The position numbers were made by a program, and so were the translations under genes. From Hygrophila difformis (Eukaryota > Streptophyta > Magnoliopsida > Lamiales > Acanthaceae): 64,000 nt of DNA. Location: contig JAOANR010000001.1 of assembly GCA_030278955.1 (NCBI GenBank), forward strand, positions 37,459,708 to 37,523,707, read 5' to 3'. A model generated the notes under the pieces. That model searched no databases. It was not told the DNA's origin and saw nothing but the letters and a program-made list of their open reading frames with translations. Numbering within the stretch: the stretch's first letter is position 1; each line of letters starts with the position of its first letter. Shown here one piece after another: positions 22,825-33,331 of this stretch.

Positions 22825-23824
22825 ATGGCCGAGAACAATCCGTAAGCAATCTCGTTCATCTTCTCGTTCTTTTATTCTTAGTTTTATTCTGAAAAAATTT
22901 GTAGTCAAATTGCATTTCTAGACCTAGGGTTCATGTTTCTATTTTTTTTAGGGAATGGTTGTAGGAAACGAAACATTAATCATTTAAGATTCCTCATAAC
23001 TAAGAGCCGTTTCTTTACACTCATTAATCCAGAGAATCCTTTCTGAAATTTTTAGTTTGTAACTGATGCATTATCCTTATGAGACCTTGAAACTTCATAA
23101 TAGGAAGGAAACTCCCATATCGAGTATTCTGGTTCCATCATAAAACTATTCCCCTGTGTTCCTCATTATATTGTTTTCTGGAAACAGAAATGCTAGGAAC
23201 ACACAGCGCATTGGGACTCAAATATCCCATTTACCCACTGAGTTGTTGGGGGATATTTTATCAAGAATTGGAAAGGATAATGTTAGAGAGCTCTTCAGGA
23301 TAGCAGAAGTCTCTCCAATATTTTACCAGGCAAGTAAAACCCATCTTGTATACAAGAGGGCGGACTTGGAATCGTGTATGATGTGGAGAGAGGATGCCTA
23401 TCCGGACAACCAGAAAAGATTCATCCGGGAGTGCCAAAATGCAGGGAACTTCATGTTCAATATTGAACCTGCATTGAGGGCATTTGTGGAGGAAAAAGAT
23501 GAGAAGAAGGCATATGAGATCCTCAAGCCAGGACTGGATGATGGGCATGAACCTACCATTCTGCTCAGAACGATGCTTCTGTTAACAAAACAAGAGGATA
23601 AGTGGATTGAAGAAGGATTACAGTTGGTCCAAACAGTAGCTTCTGATGTTTTAGAAGTGGTGTTCATTAAGATCTACCTTTTTCATTGGCTCATTCATAT
23701 TCCTCAACTTCCAAATCCTTTCCTAGGGCAACCAGAGATGAGCTACTGCAAGGATCACACCTTGCAGGTTCGAGTCTTACTACCACCACAAATCAGGATA
23801 GACTGCATCCCATGTCAATTCTGA
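22825..23824 (+). pseudogene. F-box protein unit 2, copy B (C-terminal frameshift)
   Basis: Exon 1 is 22825-22841 and exon 2 runs from 23188. Relative to copy A, two T are missing near 23821, so the frame stops at 23822-23824 just after the CIPC motif (DCIPCQF). The predicted product is 217 aa instead of 249; it loses a C-terminal helix and the acidic tail but keeps the F-box and middle region. The original stop would be near 23918. Function could survive, so calling it a pseudogene is provisional. Confidence 0.7.
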
Positions 23825-23918
23825 CATGGTGAGGCAGTTTAGACTGTATTGCGGAGAAGTGTTCCCTGATGAGTTCATGTGGACCGACTCCGATGATGAG
23901 GAAATTGATATTTGGTAG

Positions 23919-24562
23919 TTAGAATTAGAAGTTCTATATTATTATATATGATTGTAACTTCTGGATATTTTGATGTACTTTGGATTATTTGGATTTTGTG
24001 TATTGCAATTCTCCTACTTTTCTATTCTATATGATCCGCTTCTTTACTCAACTCAAAAATGAATTAAGAGATGAAGCTGGAAATCAGGAAATAGGGATGG
24101 AAGAATTGGTAATCTGTAAAGGAATGAGCTAAGGATGGATTTCTGTTAGGCATTAAGATTAATCTGGTGAAGAAGATTTAATCAGGCTTAATACTAAATT
24201 TAGAAGTCTTAATCCTTTTCAATGATTACCCCTCGCTTTGTTCTCAACCAATCCAATTTTATCCAATTTACTTTGTTGACGAGTTCACTAATTAAAATTT
24301 TGAATCAATAACCAGACTCACTGATGTGGCAGGTCTAGAATGAGTGAATACACTCTGAGTACTTGAGTACCCTATTTTTTATTCTTTAACTAGACCAGCC
24401 CATTGCTTTATATAAGACCTATAACCTTCTAATTTTTTTCAAATCATTTTCATATCTTTTCATATTCTCTCTCTCGAGAAGAAACCGCCATCTTTTAAGT
24501 CTTTCTTCTTCCCTTATTTGCGAAACTCTTCTACAGTAACACTCAGCTCAGGAACAATCCTA
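23919..24562 (+). promoter_or_regulatory. Promoter region of F-box units 3-5, copy B
   Basis: Counterpart of 2310-2953, with the TATA box near 24407-24416 and a CT-rich leader. No other coding sequence is seen. Confidence 0.5.
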
Positions 24563-25476
24563 ATGGCGAGCAACAACCCGTAAGCTCTCCGTTCATTTTT
24601 CATCGCATTTCTTCCTGGTGTTTTAAGTTGCTACATTCTGCATTATAATGTCTTCACTTATACTAGGGTTTAAGTTTTTCATCCACTGTCGTTCTTCCCT
24701 AATTCTAAAACTTGTAGTATAGCTTCAACTGATTCTTCTTCTTTAAAATTCGATTAAATAACAGTGAGGAGCATCTTTCTGAGTCCTCTGCTTTACATCT
24801 GACTGATCTTCCATTGGATGTCCTTGGGGAGATTCTGTCACGAGTAGGGCAGAGCAGCTTTGAGGATCTGCTCAAGTGCAAACAAATCTGTTCAACATTC
24901 ACAATAGCCTCAGAACATCCTATTGTCCTTCGGAGATTTAATGTACAGGATCTAGCCTTTAAAAGAATTTCCAATGAATCCTCTGGTAAAATCAACTTTC
25001 TAGATGCCTGTAGAGAGGCTGAGAATCATATTTTGAATTTGCCCAAGGCTTTGGAATTGTTTGTACAAGGGAAAGAATCTAAAGCATTTCAGATCCTGGA
25101 TAAAGGAATAGCGGATAACTTTAAGTTGTCCCAATATTTTAAAGCTCTATGTTGCCTAAGTAAAAGTTCTAAGGAAGAGATAGAAGCTGGATTTCGCTTA
25201 ATTAGTCCAATCTTAATGGATAGATTTAACAGTTATGAATTTAGATACAATTTTCTCACCTTAGTTTCAGAATGGGAGTATGTTCCAAATCCATTCTTAG
25301 GGCAGGAAAATAGAGAATTTTGTGTTGTAAAAGTTCGTGATCAGGAAATCTTCCATAAGTCATCATACAATACAGCCGATCAGGTCTGCTATCTCTGCTG
25401 TGATACAAGAAGAGCTATAGCTGACTTTAGGATGGCAGCAGGGGAGAACTTTGATAATCATAGCATTAATGAATAA
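24563..25476 (+). CDS. F-box protein unit 3, copy B (two exons)
   Basis: Exon 1 is 24563-24579 and exon 2 is 24765-25476; the splice sites and the 242-aa product match copy A. The only change I noticed is a T/C difference inside the intron (near 24643). The F-box is N-terminal, the helical region central, and Cys-x2-Cys (CYLC) near the C-terminus. The 17-nt first exon is also the best candidate donor exon for units 4 and 5. Confidence 0.78.
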
Positions 25477-25666
25477 GCTTTTGGACAAAGGAGAAAGAGA
25501 ATGATGTATGTGACATGTTCTCTAATTTTAACTTTGAAACTGTCACTAGATCAGATATTTCGCGCAATGTAATGTAGCCTAATTTTGATAATAAAATCTA
25601 ATCTCATTGCTACATAAATGTTGAGTTTAACTTTGAATTCTGTGTTCTTTCTCCTTCTCTTTTCAG

Positions 25667-26420
25667 AAATGTCGAAAACCCTCAACTCTTGGAAACTCAA
25701 TTACTTGATTTACCAATAGAGTTACTGGGAGACATTCTGTCAAGACTAGGAATGGAAAGCATAAAGGCACTTTTTAGAGCGTCCGAAACTTCTAAGCAAT
25801 TTCTCTCAGCAAGCAGGTCATCGTTAGCTCTAAAGAGAGCTAATTTGGAAACTTGTGCTGTTTGGAGAGGAGATGCTTATCCAAGTAATCAAGTCAGATT
25901 CATTAAAAGATGCCAGGATGCAGGCAATTATATGTTCAATATTGTGCCTGCATTGATAGCCTTTGTCGAGGAGAAAAATGAGGCAAAAGCTTATGAAATT
26001 CTTAAGCCTGGTTTAGATGATGAACACAAACCAACCATTTTCATAAGATCCCTTCTACTGCTTTCCAAACAAGATCCACTGCTGGATGAGGAAGGAATTC
26101 AATTGATCAAATCTGTAATTCAAGACCCTTTTGAACTTTTATTCTTAAAAATGAGTGTTCTCCACTGGCTCCTTTATGGTGAGAAGTTCCCTAACCCATT
26201 CCTTGATCAAGAGGAAAGGAGTTTTTGTAAGAACCACTCTATCCAAGAGCGACAGCAATTACCTTTTAATGAAAGGATGGACTGCATTCCTTGTGAACTG
26301 TTTGATTATGTCAAGCAGTACAGAAGAGCAAGTGGCGAACTAGGCATATTATTTGAATGGGAGCAGTGGAACAATGCAGAAGAAGATCAGGATGAAGAAG
26401 AACTACTAGAATTAGAATAA
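25667..26420 (+). CDS. F-box protein unit 4, copy B (terminal exon lacking its own ATG)
   Basis: The acceptor TTTTCAG ends at 25666, in phase 2. The same architecture as copy A is present: F-box, helical region, CKNH, CIPC and acidic tail. Three substitutions differ from copy A: two silent, and one giving Leu where copy A has Gln in the QDP segment. No in-frame ATG precedes the F-box, so translation needs an upstream spliced exon, most simply 24563-24579. Confidence 0.7.
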
Positions 26421-26585
26421 TCTAGAAATTAAGTGATTAATATTTTTCTTTGCTTGTATCTTTTGTGTTTTTGTCTTGGGACAGAGAATTATGTGGATGA
26501 TTCAAGGTTGTACATCCCTTTCCCATTAATGAATTGCAATCTCTAGTCTTTAATTCTACTTTTGTTTTTTTTTAACTTTACTCAG

Positions 26586-27228
26586 CTATGAAATTGGAAC
26601 TACATCAAAGCAACCAAGGACTTCACTAGAGAAATCTGGATCGGGGGAAACTCAGATCACAGATCTTCCCTATGAGATTCTTGGAAACATTATATCAAGA
26701 TTTGCATTTGACCACCTTGAGACTGTCTTTAATTGTAAACTGGTTTGCAAAGAGCTCGAAAAAGCTACTCATCATCCTTTAGTCTTGAAAAGGGCTTCTC
26801 TTGAAGACTTTACAGCATGGGGATGGGGAACTTTTGAAGAGACACAAAGCAATTTCCTTGAAACCTGCAAAAATGCAGGAAATTGGATGTACCAGTTACA
26901 TGAGGCACTGCGTTTATTCGTCAAAGACAAGAATGAACAAGCAGCGTTTGAACTTCTGAAACCTGCAATTACTGATAATCACCCCCCTTCCATCTATGTA
27001 AAAGCTCTTATGCTCTTAAGCAAGGATGAAAAGGAGGAGCAAGAGAAGGGAATTTGGCTCTTTGCTCCTCTGTGCAAGAATAGACGAAGACTCAAGGATC
27101 TTCGACTTCAAGTCAGAGGGTGGATATCCAGTTATGAGGAATTCATATCACCTTTTCAAGGACAACCCAAGAAGAGGTTGAATGTCATAAGAAACACCAT
27201 GCTTTGTAGTTCCATATTTTCTGATTAA
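26586..27228 (+). CDS. F-box protein unit 5, copy B (terminal exon, shortened C-terminus)
   Basis: The acceptor ACTCAG ends at 26585 after a T-tract one base shorter than in copy A; the change is intronic and does not alter the spliced frame. The frame is open from YEIGTTSKQP through the F-box to the stop at 27226-27228. An unspliced message would have no usable start before the F-box, which again argues for splicing from an upstream exon. It lacks the Cys/His tail. Confidence 0.65.
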
Positions 27229-27317
27229 CTAGATGTTTTGCTTTTGATTAATGATGTTTTGAATTCGAACTTCCTGCTATTTTCTGATTAAACTAGACTC
27301 AGTAAGCATTGAAATGT

Positions 27318-27446
27318 TCACATTTAGAGCAAATATCTAAATGTGAGTATGGTGATGTCATGAATAGAATGATGAATATATAAAGAAAAGCTGGTATTAA
27401 GTTTCTTTTCTATCATTTGCACATTTAGAGTTAAGCTCTAAATGTG
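27318..27446 (+). repeat. Two PPT-like hairpins between F-box array and ORF1, copy B
   Basis: Same as 5710-5838: hairpins at 27318-27346 and 27420-27446 with CACATTTAGAG and CTCTAAATGTG arms, each followed by AGTATGGTGA. Confidence 0.7.
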
Positions 27447-27498
27447 AGTATGGTGACACTAATTTACCAGTTGTTCTTGTTTCTTAAGGATTCATAAG

Positions 27499-30400
27499 AT
27501 GACCTTTGAAGAACTTCAAGCTCGAAATATAGAATCGGACAAGAAAGATAAATCATTCTGGGCAAAAACGAGAACGGTCAAGATGGTAGAAACTATCCGA
27601 AAGAGTGGTGGATGGACAGCAATGCAAATTTCACCTCCAGAATTTTATATCAATCCATTTATGCTTCAACATATACCAGAAAAGGAAAAGGAATCATTGA
27701 GGATTGATTTAGAAGAAGCATTCTGGGAAAAGATGAATAGATTTTGGGATGAACAAATGATAATCCTGATCAATGATAGGCAATGGCCTAATCAAATCAG
27801 ACTGGAAAGAATTTTGGAAAGGGAAAGGAAGTGCATGGCTGAGTGGACTCAGGAGTGCTACAGAATTATCAACCCGAAAGATCAGACAGGGCTGGAGCTG
27901 GATTACTTTGATCCCCAACCACTACCAAAATATGTTAAGCGACTCACCAAATACTGCTGCAAACTTAATGAAATCCGGAATGCTAGAGTTTATGATGCTC
28001 AGCAGGCACTCCCTGCATACATGCCTCCAACATTCCTGAACAAGAAGGGACCCATTGAACAGAATTTCTTAACAAATCTGGCCTTAGACAGGATTATTGA
28101 TGCTCGCATCAATTTAAGGCATGATCTTGAGCCTTATTTCAAGAAAGCTAAACAGGGTCAGATGGTATGGAAAGATGTCCTTAGAATTATTCAAGAAGCC
28201 AGAAATGGCTGGATCAGGTATATGAATAAATGGTCAAAAGGGGATGATCTGAAGAGAAGTATTCTTAAACCAGGGTTGGTAAGGAAACCTAATGAGGAAT
28301 TTCCTTTGGAGGAGTTTGCTGAATTGATGCCAGAACAGCAAGCATGGATTAAGGATGCAGAGAAGAGAGAAGCTGAGAGATCAGGCAAAAATAGAAAGCA
28401 GAGATCAGATGCAAAACAGACACCACAAAACATAGTAAGGAATATTTTTAGAGAATCTGTTGTTAATGAAGGACTGGAACCAATAGCAAATTTCAGAAAA
28501 GTCTCAGCTCCGTCAATAACACCAGCAGATGCAGATCTACTCATTACAGACAGACCCAATAAGATCATGAAGAGATTACCTCTAACTCTCCAACAGGAAG
28601 TTCATGGATATGTCCAGGAGAGGAAGAAAGAATTCATAGAAAAGTATGTCAGGTATGATGCTATGTGCAGAGAAAATGCATATAAGGAGCACAGGCCTTA
28701 CACTGATCAAACACAAGGAAGAATTCAACAGGTAATTATTGATGATTGGGATGCATGGAATGAGAAATATCTGAACAGAAAGGGAATGAATATCATGCTG
28801 AAAGGGTTAGGCAAGAATTTTTATATTAAGAAGCATGATTCAGATGAAGACAGCACAGATGATGAGCAAAGAATTGAGAAGATGAGAGTAGTTGATGAGG
28901 TTACAACTATATTGGGAGAAAAGAACGAGGGAGATGATGAAATCCATCCGATTCTGCAAGAGAGTATGGAGTGCTACTATGCAAACAGACGAAAGGCAGA
29001 TCGAGAATGGGAGGAACTCATGAGAACTCAAGACAAGAAAGGTAAAAAGAAAGTATCCTCCAGAAAGAGGAAGTCACACAATCTCAGTTCAAGCACTTCT
29101 GATGAAGTACCTGTAGCTAAGAAAAGGACTGGGAAGAAGGTGGAGGCAGGCAGGCCTGAGGAAGCTAGCCGAATTCTAAGAAAAAGGAGAAATAAAGATG
29201 AGATAGCAACTGAAGAAATCCTGGATTTGACAAAAGATTTGATGGATGAAGAGGTTGAGATCCTACAATCAGCTCAAGAAAAGAAAGAAGTTGTTACCTA
29301 CAAAAGGAGAGGAAGGTTACCTTCTGAACAGAAGGAAACCAACCCTGAAGAATTTAAGCAGCAAGGATCTTCTCTTGAGAATGCAGAACAATTGGGAATC
29401 ATTCCTGAGAAAGAAAAGCAACAAGAAAAAGAACCTGAAAAGCCAGTTAAAAAGTTCAGAATAAAGATGAAGGCTAGAAAGCCTAAGTATGTATCACCTG
29501 ACACCAGCTCTGAAGAAAAAGTCGAACCAACCCTAGGGATAGTTCCCTACACAGAGAGGTTGGAGCTCACTTCTTACACTAATTTGGAAGTGGGGGATAT
29601 AGATCCAGAGGGCTGGAGAGCGTGCATTGAAGAACATCAACCTGATGAACAAGGATCGACTAGACCGAGCACTGATCTCCAACTGGTTCAGATTACTGAA
29701 AAAGATGATAGAGAAGGGCAAGATGAAGATCAACAAGCTCAGGTCAATAGGGATCTTATTCAGAGTCAGATTGATTTACAAGGGTTTTCAGGAGAAAATA
29801 CTGAGCGAGATATACCACCAGAACAAGCTGCAGATGAGCAAGAATTTGTAAATCAAATTGAGGAATCAGTGGCAGACATATTTCAGGAACAGACACTGGA
29901 AGATTTACAAACTTTCGAAGATATGAACTTGCATGGAACTACAGTTGGGAACATGACTTACTCTCTGGAAGGACTGATTAAAAAGTTTAGAAAATTGGCT
30001 AGAGAAGGAGGGAATGTACACACCTCAGCAGAACAAGCAAGTGAATATGCAGCCAAACTTGAGTCAGAGTTAGAGGAAATCCAACAACAAATAAATCCTG
30101 ACCAAGTAATGGAACCATCTTCATTAGCAATTCAAGCTTATGAAGAAGAAGTGCAGAGAAATGAAACTCAAGAAGCTCAGCAGAAAAAATATTTTATGGA
30201 AGACACTTTCAGCCAATGTCTCAGAACACAGACAAATGCTGAAAATCAAATGAATCAATGGCTTCTTCCACCTCAAGTTAGGGATGAAGTAGTTCAGAGA
30301 TCAATTGTAAGGATGAATGATCCTGAATGGGCCGCAGAACAGAAGAAGAGAGTAGAAGAGTACTTTGGAGTCCAAGGATTTCTAGATTCAGAACCTACTA

Positions 30401-32283
30401 CTATTCCTCTTCTACTAAACGAACCTGTACAGGAAGATCCCACAGAGATCTTAAATCAGCATAGTCTTGAAGTTACTGAGAAGGTAGATACCAGCACATC
30501 ATTGATTTATGATTCAGGCATAGGCAATTCACAACATGATGACATTGAAGGAGTTCAAGAAGAACATCTGGAACCTGACCATGAGCAAAACTCAGAACAA
30601 GCTCATGATGAAAATGTGGAACCTGCTCAAGAAGGAGGCCAAACAGAAGAACAAGAAAATGAGAATGCTGGGGACGAGCAGGAAGGAGCACAAGAATCTG
30701 AGGGAAATGAATCAGATACATCTGAAGGATCATCCCCCGGAAAAGATGTTCCAGAATTGCTACCTGCGAGTTATTGGGGAAAGAATAGTCCAAAGGTGAG
30801 GTTATCAATCCCTGACAGCATTGAAAAGAGGACTGAATTTACAGAAGAAGAAATCAAGGTCAAGTTTAATGGAAGAAAGGAAGCATTGGAGAATTACTTG
30901 GGAATGTCCAAAATGATTGTTCCGGACAAAGGATTTCATCCCAAGTGGCTGGATCACAAGTGTATCAGTTACTGGAGAAGGATCAATGAATGGGACATTT
31001 TCATGAGACACAATAACAAATGTGGTTATGTGGAACTGACCAGGGAGTTCTATGCTAACTTTGATGTTGAGGCAGAAACAACATGGATTAGAGGGAAAAC
31101 AGTGCAAGTCACTGTAGAAACTCTGAATGATCTGATTCAGGCACCTTTGTTAGAACAGCCAGAAGTCAAATCCGAAGTCTTACTGAGGAAGAAAACTCAA
31201 GGAAATAAACTTGTTAATGCTAGAAAAATGGCATTGGGATTCTGTTCAACACACAGGGGAACTGAGCAGAATAAGATTCCATTGAAGAATTTGAAGCCTG
31301 AGTACTTGCCTACACTTGATTTCTACTACTCAAAGCTCAGACCTACTACAAATTTTCAAGGACCCTCAGCTGGAACTTTTGAGGGATTTGCATTGTTATG
31401 GTCAGGAAGAAAATGCAGTGCTGCACACCATGTTCTCAATGTTATTAAGTCAAGAGTTGGAGAAGATGCAGCATTGGCTTATCCGAATTTGATCAGAAGA
31501 CTTTGTGAGAAACAAGGAGTCTCAATCACACCATTTTTATCAGAGATCATAAAGATAGATCCTCCTATTCCATTACCAGAAGACACTTTAAGGGGAGAGT
31601 TGACTTACCAAATGCCAGACTTAGATGAACAAACTTCTGAAGGATCAGGATCAAAGATGCCATCTCCCAAGACGAAAAGGGTCTATCTTCCTTCAAAATC
31701 AAGATCATATCAGTCAAAAACCTCAACAAAAAGGACAAAGACTGTAACTCCATCTCCTGCATTGAATCCTATTCCGGAAGATGACGAGTTTGAGAACACT
31801 TCTGCACCATCTCAACCTGTGAGACAGCCAATGAGGAACACAATATCTGTGGATGAATCTCAGAATATGAGTACTTCAATCCAAAGTTTTGCACAGTCTA
31901 TGGAGATGCTAGTGAAAACTATGTCAGAAGACAAGCATGTTCAGAGAGAAATGGAGCAGAAGAGGATTGAACTTGAGCATGTCAGGATTCAAACTGAGGA
32001 GAAACTCAGGAAAGAAGAGATGGAGAGGCAAGAGAAGATAAGGAAGGAAGAATGGGATAGACAGGAAAGAATGAGGAGGGAAGAAATGGAAAGATTTGAA
32101 AGGCTGAGAAGAGAAGAACTTGAAGAGAGAAGACAGGAACGAGAAAGGGATATGGAATTAAGGAGACAGGAGCAGTATAACAGTACGAGATTGGTAGACA
32201 TTCTTGCCAACCTAGTCTCGGATTTAAAGAAATCTCCATCCATACCACCTAAAGACCCAGACAATGATGCAGGACCATCCTGA
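27499..32283 (+). CDS. ORF1: large extra protein with plant-transposon-protein-like segment
   Basis: An intact 1594-aa frame from ATG 27499. Residues 1-320 are Trp/Lys-rich and unrecognised. Basic tracts (KKGKKKVSSRKRKS near 515, KKFRIKMKARKPK near 655) look like nuclear-localisation or nucleic-acid-binding segments. Residues about 700-1120 are acidic and Gln/Glu-rich. Around 1150-1340, ELTREFYANFDVE and RGKTVQVTVETLNDLI resemble the 'putative plant transposon protein' domain found in extra ORFs of plant gypsy elements. Residues about 1485-1570 form a Glu/Arg heptad-like coiled coil. No signal peptide or membrane segment is seen, so it is not a classical envelope. A phase-2 compatible acceptor (TTCTTAAG) ends 10 nt before the ATG. 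Its function is unknown. Confidence 0.85.
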   Translation: MTFEELQARNIESDKKDKSFWAKTRTVKMVETIRKSGGWTAMQISPPEFYINPFMLQHIPEKEKESLRIDLEEAFWEKMNRFWDEQMIILINDRQWPNQIRLERILERERKCMAEWTQECYRIINPKDQTGLELDYFDPQPLPKYVKRLTKYCCKLNEIRNARVYDAQQALPAYMPPTFLNKKGPIEQNFLTNLALDRIIDARINLRHDLEPYFKKAKQGQMVWKDVLRIIQEARNGWIRYMNKWSKGDDLKRSILKPGLVRKPNEEFPLEEFAELMPEQQAWIKDAEKREAERSGKNRKQRSDAKQTPQNIVRNIFRESVVNEGLEPIANFRKVSAPSITPADADLLITDRPNKIMKRLPLTLQQEVHGYVQERKKEFIEKYVRYDAMCRENAYKEHRPYTDQTQGRIQQVIIDDWDAWNEKYLNRKGMNIMLKGLGKNFYIKKHDSDEDSTDDEQRIEKMRVVDEVTTILGEKNEGDDEIHPILQESMECYYANRRKADREWEELMRTQDKKGKKKVSSRKRKSHNLSSSTSDEVPVAKKRTGKKVEAGRPEEASRILRKRRNKDEIATEEILDLTKDLMDEEVEILQSAQEKKEVVTYKRRGRLPSEQKETNPEEFKQQGSSLENAEQLGIIPEKEKQQEKEPEKPVKKFRIKMKARKPKYVSPDTSSEEKVEPTLGIVPYTERLELTSYTNLEVGDIDPEGWRACIEEHQPDEQGSTRPSTDLQLVQITEKDDREGQDEDQQAQVNRDLIQSQIDLQGFSGENTERDIPPEQAADEQEFVNQIEESVADIFQEQTLEDLQTFEDMNLHGTTVGNMTYSLEGLIKKFRKLAREGGNVHTSAEQASEYAAKLESELEEIQQQINPDQVMEPSSLAIQAYEEEVQRNETQEAQQKKYFMEDTFSQCLRTQTNAENQMNQWLLPPQVRDEVVQRSIVRMNDPEWAAEQKKRVEEYFGVQGFLDSEPTTIPLLLNEPVQEDPTEILNQHSLEVTEKVDTSTSLIYDSGIGNSQHDDIEGVQEEHLEPDHEQNSEQAHDENVEPAQEGGQTEEQENENAGDEQEGAQESEGNESDTSEGSSPGKDVPELLPASYWGKNSPKVRLSIPDSIEKRTEFTEEEIKVKFNGRKEALENYLGMSKMIVPDKGFHPKWLDHKCISYWRRINEWDIFMRHNNKCGYVELTREFYANFDVEAETTWIRGKTVQVTVETLNDLIQAPLLEQPEVKSEVLLRKKTQGNKLVNARKMALGFCSTHRGTEQNKIPLKNLKPEYLPTLDFYYSKLRPTTNFQGPSAGTFEGFALLWSGRKCSAAHHVLNVIKSRVGEDAALAYPNLIRRLCEKQGVSITPFLSEIIKIDPPIPLPEDTLRGELTYQMPDLDEQTSEGSGSKMPSPKTKRVYLPSKSRSYQSKTSTKRTKTVTPSPALNPIPEDDEFENTSAPSQPVRQPMRNTISVDESQNMSTSIQSFAQSMEMLVKTMSEDKHVQREMEQKRIELEHVRIQTEEKLRKEEMERQEKIRKEEWDRQERMRREEMERFERLRREELEERRQERERDMELRRQEQYNSTRLVDILANLVSDLKKSPSIPPKDPDNDAGPS

Positions 32284-33331
32284 GATCACAGGGGAGTTCT
32301 CTGAAACCTTCTTTTTCTTTTTAATTATAATTTCTTTTTCTTTATTTCTTTCCTGCTTCCATTAGTTCTGATATAACTTAGGATAGATTTAATAGGAAGT
32401 TGTGTCATAGTATTGAATTTCAAACTAAAAAGAAAATAATGATAGTAATAATAAACTCAGGGGAGTTAATAAACTGATAAAGGAATAGAAGATGAGTTTA
32501 AAAGGTGGTTCCTGTGGAGACATCTACTTTATAGATTTTCATTGCAAGCATGAGCCGCTCTTGAAAACTGTTCTTAGCTGTAAGCTCTGAGATCGATTGA
32601 TGTCATTACTGGATAAGTAATTTGAAGGTTTTGTGATGATATTAACCTTAGTGATTTGCATACTATAAACAATAACTGCACAAGGTTAAGAGGATTGATC
32701 TAATCTAGTCTCTCTTGGAAGATGAGTGTGCATATTGAGTAAAAAAAAAAAGAAAAAAAAAAGAGAGCAAGGGAAATTTTAGAAACAGACGTGGTAAAAT
32801 AATGTGGATATAAGTAGCTGGCACAGCTGCCCCTCTGATTTATAAGTTGAAAAACTTTAAAAGAACAGAATCAAGGGCAGGGGAGTTGAAGTTTCATCTG
32901 CAATGTCAGGTCATGCGACTCCTCCTAATAATGTGAAACCGAGCTATTGAAAGCCACGGAAGGCCACCCCTTGATGTTAAAAAAAAAAAAAAGAGAGTGT
33001 ATTTCATTTCAGAATACAAGATATGCACATGAGTTGGACAGGATTGAGCGTGAGAAGAGAAATCTGACTAACTAAGTAGCAGAACAATAATTCACATAAG
33101 TGCAAATCACTTCTGTTAATGTTTCCATGAAATCTGGTGAATTCAAAGTCAGGTATGAAGCATCAATCAGTTGAAGGAGTTGAGCTTGGGATAGCTGGAA
33201 AAGAGAAGGTAGTGATCCAGTGGAGTCTTACATGAACATCTTAATCCCAGAAGCCACTAATTGGACTTATTCTTTGAAACTTTACAAGTTTCTTACCACT
33301 TGAGGACAAGTGTTTCTAAATGTGAGGATGG
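32284..33331 (+). other. Internal spacer and PPT-like tract, family 1 element
   Basis: No ORF is supported. A-runs at about 32741-32762 and 32979-32992 differ in length from copy A but compensate each other. CTTGAGGACAAGTG (33301) and TCTAAATGTGAGGATGG (33315-33331) precede the 3' LTR. Confidence 0.55.

Noticed and set aside
27499..32283. Retroviral-type envelope gene
   Set aside because: The position could suggest env, but there is no signal peptide, transmembrane segment or fusion-like segment.
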